Positions 58,485-64,000 of a stretch of DNA of 64,000 nucleotides are shown here, in pieces (the stretch's first letter is position 1; each line of letters opens with the position of its first letter). The notes under the pieces were generated by a model, which was not told the origin of the DNA, did no database searches, and saw only the letters and a program-made list of their open reading frames with translations. The DNA comes from Pseudoxanthomonas winnipegensis (GTDB taxonomy: Bacteria > Pseudomonadota > Gammaproteobacteria > Xanthomonadales > Xanthomonadaceae), in contig NZ_SHMH01000009.1 of NCBI RefSeq assembly GCF_004283755.1, forward strand, positions 1 to 64,000, read 5' to 3'. Both the position numbers and the translations under genes were made by a program.

Positions 58485-58836
58485 GCGCTCGGTGGCCCAT
58501 CGGCATCCGGCGCGGCGCAGCACGCGCACGCTTTCGCTGACGATCCACATCGCGCGCATCCGAACGCGCGCATCGCGCACCACGCGATCCACGCTGCGCA
58601 TGGCGCAACAAGCAACAAACACGTCACACCCGCACTGCGAAGCCGGCCAGAAGGCGAACGGTCGAGCGGATCGTCGACCTGCATCTCTTGCGCACAGGCA
58701 CTGCACAGATGGCGGAGCCAGCGGCGGCCAGCAACGCGCCATCGCCATGGCAGGAGCGCCTGCCACGACAGGCCGGCGGCATAAACTCTCGCCGAGGCAG
58801 GTTCCCGAACCCGATGGACAGGCAGAGGCATCCAAC
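58485..58836. other. Intergenic stretch without recognisable feature
   Basis: 352 bp between fis and the VOC gene. Irregular codon-like bias but no credible ORF; several GCGCGCATC-type direct repeats around 58548-58575. Promoter for the VOC gene presumably near the end. Confidence 0.3.
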
Positions 58837-59226
58837 ATGATCGACCACACCGGCATCGCCGTCAGCGACTACGAGAGAAGCAAGGCGTTCTACACCCAGG
58901 CGCTCGCGCCCCTGGGCTACCGCCTGCTCATGGAAGTGAGCGCGGAACTGACGGGCAGCCACGACATGGCCGGCTTCGGGGAGCCGCCCAAGACCGACTT
59001 CTGGATCAGCAGCGGCGGCCCCAACCGGCCGGCGATCCATATCGCGTTCCGGGCCGCCGACCGCGCGGCGGTCGATGCCTTCCACGCCGCGGCCCTGGCG
59101 GCAGGCGGCATCGACAACGGGGGCCCGGGCGTGCGGCCGCACTACCACACCCACTACTACGGCGCCTTCGTGCGCGACCCGGACGGCCACAACATCGAAG
59201 CGGTCTGCCACTCGGCACCCGCCTGA
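58837..59226 (+). CDS. VOC-family (glyoxalase-like) protein
   Basis: 129 aa. [20 protein letters not shown] and [19 protein letters not shown] are the two ends of a vicinal-oxygen-chelate fold, with metal-ligand candidates His4, His near HYHTHYYG and Glu in NIEAV. Substrate unknown. It separates fis from purH. Confidence 0.85.
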   Translation: MIDHTGIAVSDYERSKAFYTQALAPLGYRLLMEVSAELTGSHDMAGFGEPPKTDFWISSGGPNRPAIHIAFRAADRAAVDAFHAAALAAGGIDNGGPGVRPHYHTHYYGAFVRDPDGHNIEAVCHSAPA

Positions 59227-59357
59227 TCACCCGCGCGCTGCGCGGCGTGGACCGCGAAGCCACTGCCTGGCAGCGGCGCGAGCCGGGACAGCCCGGCGGC
59301 AGCCACGGGCCGCGGGGCTCTACAATATCGCCCCCGCGTCGCTTCCCACTCCTGACC

Positions 59358-60980
59358 ATGTCTTCCGATCTGCTGCCCGTGCGCCGGGCCCTGTTGTCCG
59401 TTTCCGACAAGACCGGCCTGCTCGAGCTGGCCCGTGCGCTGGCCGCGCGCGGCGTCGAACTGCTGTCCACCGGCGGCACCGCCAAGGCGATCCGCGACGC
59501 CGGCCTGCCGGTCAAGGACGTGTCCGAGGTCACCGGCTTCCCCGAGATGATGGACGGCCGGGTCAAGACGCTGCATCCGCTGGTGCACGGCGGCCTGCTG
59601 GGTCGCGCCGGCCTCGACGATGCGGTGATGGCGCAGCACGGCATCGCCCCGATCGATCTGCTGGTGCTCAACCTCTATCCGTTCGAGGCGGTCACCGCCA
59701 AGGCCGACTGCACGCTGGCCGACGCGGTGGAGAACATCGACATCGGCGGCCCGGCGATGCTGCGCAGCGCGGCCAAGAACTTCGCGCGCGTGGCCGTGGC
59801 GACCTCGCCGGACCAGTACGCCGAACTGCTGGCCGAGCTGGACGCCCACGACGGCCAGCTCTCGGCGGCCAAGCGCTTCGCGCTGTCGGTGGCCGCGTTC
59901 AACCGCGTGGCGCAGTACGACGCGGCGATCAGCAACTACCTGTCCTCGTGCGTGGAGCCTTCCGCGGAGGCCGGCACCGCCGCACGCGACCAGGCCATGG
60001 AGGCCGCGCCGGAGCGTTCGCTGTTCTCCGCGCAGGCCAACGGCAACTTCGTCAAGGTGATGGACCTGCGCTACGGCGAGAACCCGCACCAGCGCGCCGC
60101 GTTCTATCGCGACCTGTATCCGGCGCCCGGTTCGCTGGCCACCTTCGCCCAGCTGCAGGGCAAGGAGCTGAGCTACAACAACATCGCCGACAGCGACGCG
60201 GCCTGGGAATGCGTGCGCCAGTTCGACGCGCCGGCCTGCGTGATCGTCAAGCACGCCAACCCCTGCGGCGTGGCCGTGGGCGCAGGCACCGGCGATGCCT
60301 ACGAGCTGGCCTACGCGACCGACCCGACCAGCGCCTTCGGCGGCATCATCGCCTTCAACCGCACGCTGGACGCGGCCACGGCCAAGGTGATCCTGGACCG
60401 CCAGTTCGTCGAGGTGCTGATCGCGCCGGACTACGAGCAGGGCGCGCTGGACTATGCCACCAAGAAGGCCAACGTGCGCGTGCTGCGCATCCCGCTGGCG
60501 CCGCCCTCGCCGCATTTCATCGACACCAAGCGCATCGGCTCGGGCATGTTGATGCAGACCGCCGACGACCGCGTGGTGACCCGCGACGAGCTGAAGGTGG
60601 TGACCCAGCTGGCGCCGACCGAGGCGCAGTTCGAGGACCTGCTGTTCGCGTGGAAGGTGGCCAAGTTCGTCAAGTCCAACGCCATCGTCTACGCCAAGGA
60701 CCACCGCACGATCGGTGTCGGCGCCGGGCAGATGAGCCGGGTGTACTCGGCGCGCATCGCCGGCATCAAGGCGCAGGACGCCGGCCTGGTGGTGGAGGGC
60801 TCGGTGATGGCCAGCGATGCGTTCTTCCCGTTCCGCGACGGCATCGACGCCGCCGCGCAGGCCGGCATCAAGGCGGTGATCCAGCCCGGCGGCTCGATGC
60901 GCGACGGCGAAGTCATCGCCGCGGCCGACGAGCACGGCATCGCGATGGTCTTCACCGGCGTGCGGCACTTCCGGCACTGA
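59358..60980 (+). CDS. purH: AICAR transformylase / IMP cyclohydrolase
   Basis: 540 aa bifunctional enzyme of the last two steps of IMP synthesis. N-terminal cyclohydrolase: [37 protein letters not shown]-terminal transformylase: [37 protein letters not shown] and [15 protein letters not shown]. Confidence 0.96.
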   Translation: MSSDLLPVRRALLSVSDKTGLLELARALAARGVELLSTGGTAKAIRDAGLPVKDVSEVTGFPEMMDGRVKTLHPLVHGGLLGRAGLDDAVMAQHGIAPIDLLVLNLYPFEAVTAKADCTLADAVENIDIGGPAMLRSAAKNFARVAVATSPDQYAELLAELDAHDGQLSAAKRFALSVAAFNRVAQYDAAISNYLSSCVEPSAEAGTAARDQAMEAAPERSLFSAQANGNFVKVMDLRYGENPHQRAAFYRDLYPAPGSLATFAQLQGKELSYNNIADSDAAWECVRQFDAPACVIVKHANPCGVAVGAGTGDAYELAYATDPTSAFGGIIAFNRTLDAATAKVILDRQFVEVLIAPDYEQGALDYATKKANVRVLRIPLAPPSPHFIDTKRIGSGMLMQTADDRVVTRDELKVVTQLAPTEAQFEDLLFAWKVAKFVKSNAIVYAKDHRTIGVGAGQMSRVYSARIAGIKAQDAGLVVEGSVMASDAFFPFRDGIDAAAQAGIKAVIQPGGSMRDGEVIAAADEHGIAMVFTGVRHFRH

Positions 60981-60986
60981 GAAGCC

Positions 60987-61091
60987 GGGATTGGGGATTC
61001 GGGATTGGGGATTCGTAACAGCGAAGCCCCTTCCAGACCCACGATCCCGCCTCTGCTTCTAACGAATCCCCAATCCCGAATCCCCAATCCC
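60987..61091. repeat. Perfect 30-bp inverted repeat between purH and purD
   Basis: Left arm 60987-61016 (GGGATTGGGGATTCGGGATT continuing to TTCGT) and right arm 61062-61091 are exact reverse complements around 45 bp. Each arm has four G runs. The sequence is related to the ends of the accB-accC cassette, suggesting an ORF-less relative. Confidence 0.85.
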
Positions 61092-61100
61092 AGCCCCCCA

Positions 61101-62387
61101 ATGAAAATCCTCGTCATCGGCTCCGGCGGCCGCGAACACGCCCTGGCCTGGAAGCTGGCCCAGTCCGCCCGCGTCAGTGAGGTGCTGGTCGCGCCGGGCA
61201 ATGCCGGCACCGCGACCGAGCGCGGCTGCCGCAACGTGCCGGTCAAGGTCACCGACATCGAAGGCTTGCTCAAGCTCGCCCAGGACGAAGGCGTGGCGCT
61301 GACCGTGGTCGGGCCGGAAGTGCCGCTGGTGCTCGGCGTGGTCGATGCGTTCGGCGCCGCGGGCCTTCGCATCTTCGGGCCGAGCGCGGCCGCCGCGCAG
61401 CTGGAAGGCAGCAAGGCCTTCGCCAAGGACTTCCTCGCCCGCCACGGCATCCCGACCGCGTTCTACCAGGTGCATACCGACGTGGACGCGGCGCTGGCCT
61501 ATGTGCGCGACAAGGGCGCGCCGATCGTGATCAAGGCCGACGGCCTGGCCGCGGGCAAGGGCGTGATCGTGGCGATGACGCTGGAGGAGGCCGGGGCCGC
61601 CGTGCGCGACATGCTCAGCGGCAACGCCTTCGGGCAGGCCGGCGCGCGCGTGGTGATCGAGGAGTTCCTCGACGGCGAGGAGGCCAGCTTCATCTCGATG
61701 GTCGACGGGCGCACCGCGCTGCCGATGGCCACCAGCCAGGACCACAAGCGCGTGGGCGACGGCGACACCGGCCCCAACACCGGCGGCATGGGCGCCTACT
61801 CGCCCGCGCCGGTGGTGACGCCGCAGGTGCACGAGCGCGTGATGCGCGAGGTGGTCGAGCCGACCGTGGCCGGCATGATCGCCGACGGCGTGCCGTTCAC
61901 CGGCTTCCTCTATGCCGGGCTGATGATCGACGCCAGCGGCGCGCCGAAAGTGATCGAGTTCAACGTGCGCTTCGGCGACCCGGAGACCCAGCCGGTGATG
62001 CTGCGCCTGCAGTCGGACCTGGTGGAGCTGGTCGAGGCCGCCATCGACGGCCGGCTCGACGAGGTCCAGGCGCAGTGGGACCCGCGGCCCTCGCTGGGCG
62101 TGGTGATCGCCGCGCGCCCGTACCCGGACACGCCGGTCACCGGCGAGGTCATCGAAGGCCTGGACGCGGTGCCGGCCAGCGCCAAGGTCTTCCACGCCGG
62201 CACCGCGCTGGACGCCAACGGCCGCGTGGTCAGCGCTGGCGGCCGCGTGCTGTGCGTGGCCGCGCTGGGCGAGCGCGTCGCACAGGCCCAGGCCAACGCC
62301 TATGCCGGCGTGGACAGGATCGGCTTCGAGCACGCCTTCCACCGCCGCGACATCGGCTGGCGCGCGATCGCGCGCGAGCAGGACTGA
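61101..62387 (+). CDS. purD: Phosphoribosylamine-glycine ligase
   Basis: 428 aa, ATP-grasp. MKILVIGSGGREHALAWKLA, GPEVPLVLGVVDAF, KADGLAAGKGVIVA, TGPNTGGMGAYSPAPVV and FNVRFGDPETQPVM are diagnostic. Second committed step of purine synthesis. Its ATG lies ten bases after the inverted repeat, with no clear ribosome-binding site. Confidence 0.96.
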   Translation: MKILVIGSGGREHALAWKLAQSARVSEVLVAPGNAGTATERGCRNVPVKVTDIEGLLKLAQDEGVALTVVGPEVPLVLGVVDAFGAAGLRIFGPSAAAAQLEGSKAFAKDFLARHGIPTAFYQVHTDVDAALAYVRDKGAPIVIKADGLAAGKGVIVAMTLEEAGAAVRDMLSGNAFGQAGARVVIEEFLDGEEASFISMVDGRTALPMATSQDHKRVGDGDTGPNTGGMGAYSPAPVVTPQVHERVMREVVEPTVAGMIADGVPFTGFLYAGLMIDASGAPKVIEFNVRFGDPETQPVMLRLQSDLVELVEAAIDGRLDEVQAQWDPRPSLGVVIAARPYPDTPVTGEVIEGLDAVPASAKVFHAGTALDANGRVVSAGGRVLCVAALGERVAQAQANAYAGVDRIGFEHAFHRRDIGWRAIAREQD

Positions 62388-62420
62388 GCGCCGGCGTCTT
62401 CAGCGCGACGCGTTGAACGG

Positions 62421-62450
62421 AACGCGCCCCACCGGGCGCGTTTCCTTTTT
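62421..62450 (+). terminator. Terminator after purD
   Basis: AACGCGCCC, loop CACC, GGGCGCGTT, then TCCTTTTT. 35 bases after the stop. 62451-62710 otherwise shows nothing recognisable. Confidence 0.85.
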
Positions 62451-62710
62451 GCGGCTCGCCAATGCCGGCAGCCGCTGCGGCGCCGGCTCGATGGGCATAC
62501 GCCGATCTTGCGCCGGCGCATCGATCGCCTGACCGACAAGCGTGCCGGCCACTGCGGGCATTGGCGTGCCCCGCGCCCGCCCGCTGAGTCCGTGTCTGGA
62601 CTCGAACGGACGCGGGATGCCGCTAGGCCCACGCGCGCCGGCCACGTTGCGTTGCATCGGCTTGCGGCACACTGGCGTCTCGTCCGTCCCGGTGCGCCTG
62701 CTCCTTTCGC

Positions 62711-64000
62711 ATGTCCTCGTCCTTCGAATCCCGCCTCGGCCGCCTCTGGGCCCACGAGAAAGCCAGCTACGGGCTGCGGGTGTTCATCGCGCTGTCGGTG
62801 GCCATGGGCCTGTGCTGGTACCACGACCGGCTGCTGTGGATCCCGCCGCTGTTCCTGGGGATCATCGCCAGCGCCCTGGCCGAGACCGACGACAACTGGC
62901 TGGGCCGGACCAAGTCGGTGCTGCTGTCGCTGCTGTGCTTCGTGCTGGCCGCCAGCGCGGTCAAGCTGCTGTTCCCGCATCCGCTGCTGTTCGTGATCAG
63001 CCTGGCGCTGGCGACCTTCGCCCTGACCCTGCTCGGTGCGCTGGGCGAGCGCTATGCCTCCATTGCCACCGGCACGGTCAGCCTGTCGATCTACGCGATG
63101 ATCGGCATGGACCATGGCATCAACCCTGCGCCGGCGCACACCGCCGCTAGCTGGCAGGGCACCGGGCTGTTGCTGCTCGGCGCGGCCTGGTACGGGCTGC
63201 TGTCGATCCTGTGGACGGTGCTGTTCGCCAACCGCCCGGTGCGCGAACGGCTGGCGCGGCTGTTCTGGGAGCTGGGCCGCTTCCTACGCCTGAAGGCCGA
63301 TCTGTTCGAGCCGGTGCGCGAGGTCGACGTCAACGCGCGCCGGCTGGCGCTGGCCCAGCAGAACGCGCGCGTGGTCGAGGCGCTCAACGGCGCCAAGACC
63401 GCGATCCTGGCGCGCTTCGGGCGCTCGGGCCGGCCCGGCGTGCAGTCGGGCCTGTACTTCCGCCTGTACTACATGGCGCAGGACTTCCACGAGCGCGCCA
63501 GCTCCTCGCACTACCCCTACGAGGCGCTGACCGAGGCCTTCTTCCACAGCGACGTGCTGTACCGCTGCCAGCGCCTGCTGGCGCTGCAGGGCAAGGCCTG
63601 CGCCGCGCTGGGCGTGGCGATCCGCATGCGCACGCCGTTCGAGTACGGCGAACAGACGCGCATCGCCACGGCGGACCTGCGCGAGTCGCTGGCCTTCCTG
63701 CGCGACCAGCACAACCCGCGCTGGAACCGCCTGCTCGGCTCGCTGGAACTGCTGGGCACCAACCTGCAGACCATCGAGCGGCGGCTGTCGGAAACCGCCC
63801 TGTCCGACACCACCAGCGAAGGCATCGACACGCGCCTGCGCGATGCCTCGCCGCATACGCTGCGCGAGATGGGCGCGCGCCTGGTGGCGCAGCTGACGCC
63901 CAAGTCGCTGCTGTTCCGCCATGGGCTGCGCATGGCCATCGCGCTGGCGGTGGGCTACGGGGTGATGCGCGCGATCCATCCCGACCACGGCTTCTGGATC
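62711..64000 (+). CDS. yccS: YccS/FUSC-family inner-membrane protein (5' part; runs off window)
   Basis: 430 codons without a stop. MSSSFESRLGRLWAHEKASY, then paired TM helices (VFIALSVAMGLCWY; LWIPPLFLGIIASALAETDD; GRTKSVLLSLLCFVLAASAV), a cytosolic region with GLYFRLYYMAQDFHERASSS and HYPYEALTEAFFHSDVLYRC, and the start of the second TM block (GLRMAIALAVGYGVMRAIHP). This matches the YccS/YhfK family of FUSC-like membrane proteins, possibly aromatic-compound exporters. Not ended by the window. Confidence 0.85.
   Translation, partial: MSSSFESRLGRLWAHEKASYGLRVFIALSVAMGLCWYHDRLLWIPPLFLGIIASALAETDDNWLGRTKSVLLSLLCFVLAASAVKLLFPHPLLFVISLALATFALTLLGALGERYASIATGTVSLSIYAMIGMDHGINPAPAHTAASWQGTGLLLLGAAWYGLLSILWTVLFANRPVRERLARLFWELGRFLRLKADLFEPVREVDVNARRLALAQQNARVVEALNGAKTAILARFGRSGRPGVQSGLYFRLYYMAQDFHERASSSHYPYEALTEAFFHSDVLYRCQRLLALQGKACAALGVAIRMRTPFEYGEQTRIATADLRESLAFLRDQHNPRWNRLLGSLELLGTNLQTIERRLSETALSDTTSEGIDTRLRDASPHTLREMGARLVAQLTPKSLLFRHGLRMAIALAVGYGVMRAIHPDHGFWI

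Overview
The window looks like a chromosome segment of a GC-rich gammaproteobacterium of the Xanthomonadaceae (Pseudoxanthomonas, Lysobacter, Stenotrophomonas or Xanthomonas type). This rests on gene content and order (split class II ribonucleotide reductase nrdJa/nrdJb, prmA - zinc-ribbon protein - fis - purH - purD, accB-accC, dsbD with a TlpA-like partner, groES-groEL under a CIRCE element), on strong G/C third-position bias, and on many dispersed palindromic repeats. Genus and species cannot be fixed from the sequence alone.

Layout. 1-4740 is accessory DNA with visibly lower GC: the edge of an IS3-type transposase, a SymE-like toxin with a heavily structured leader, and a compact candidate defence cassette (three-helix membrane protein, overlapping proline-rich mini-ORF, small conserved protein, and an AAA/STAND ATPase fused to a TIR domain). 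A duplicated 70-bp sequence and a frameshifted gene follow. The stretch ends at a 3' fragment of tRNA-Leu(CAA), which looks like an integration scar and lies directly against the core gene nrdJb.

4813-12225 holds nrdJb, a histone H1-like gene and nrdJa (minus strand, candidate tandem NrdR boxes upstream), then a Do-type protease and a YqjD/YqjE-like envelope operon. 12239-18992 has a PerM-type permease, a giant inverted repeat, a HAD phosphatase coupled to an M17 aminopeptidase, and a TonB-dependent siderophore receptor. 19431-25022 (minus) is a diguanylate cyclase and an ABC exporter/DesK-DesR-like operon; 25248-29952 (plus) is a MacA-like adaptor, an ATPase and two FtsX permeases. A lipoprotein hydrolase behind a candidate Pho box follows. 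31691-42672 (minus) carries mocA-xdhC, two EamA exporters, prc, lipA, an AsmA-like protein and DAHP synthase; the last is preceded by a leader peptide rich in Tyr/Phe/Trp and an attenuator terminator.

42952-48582 contains a YcaQ-like protein, a frameshifted RhuM gene beside a decayed neighbour, groEL-groES, and a phage-repressor-like regulator with candidate operators. 48733-64000 contains dsbD-tlpA, accB-[mobile four-helix-bundle cassette]-accC, two unknown secreted/membrane proteins, prmA, fis, purH, purD and the start of a YccS-type membrane protein.

The strongest candidates for something little described are the TIR cassette at 1234-3864 and the inverted-repeat-bounded cassette inserted between accB and accC. 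A related 30-bp perfect inverted repeat without an ORF sits between purH and purD. A composite REP family with a nested 20-nt insertion occurs at least five times.
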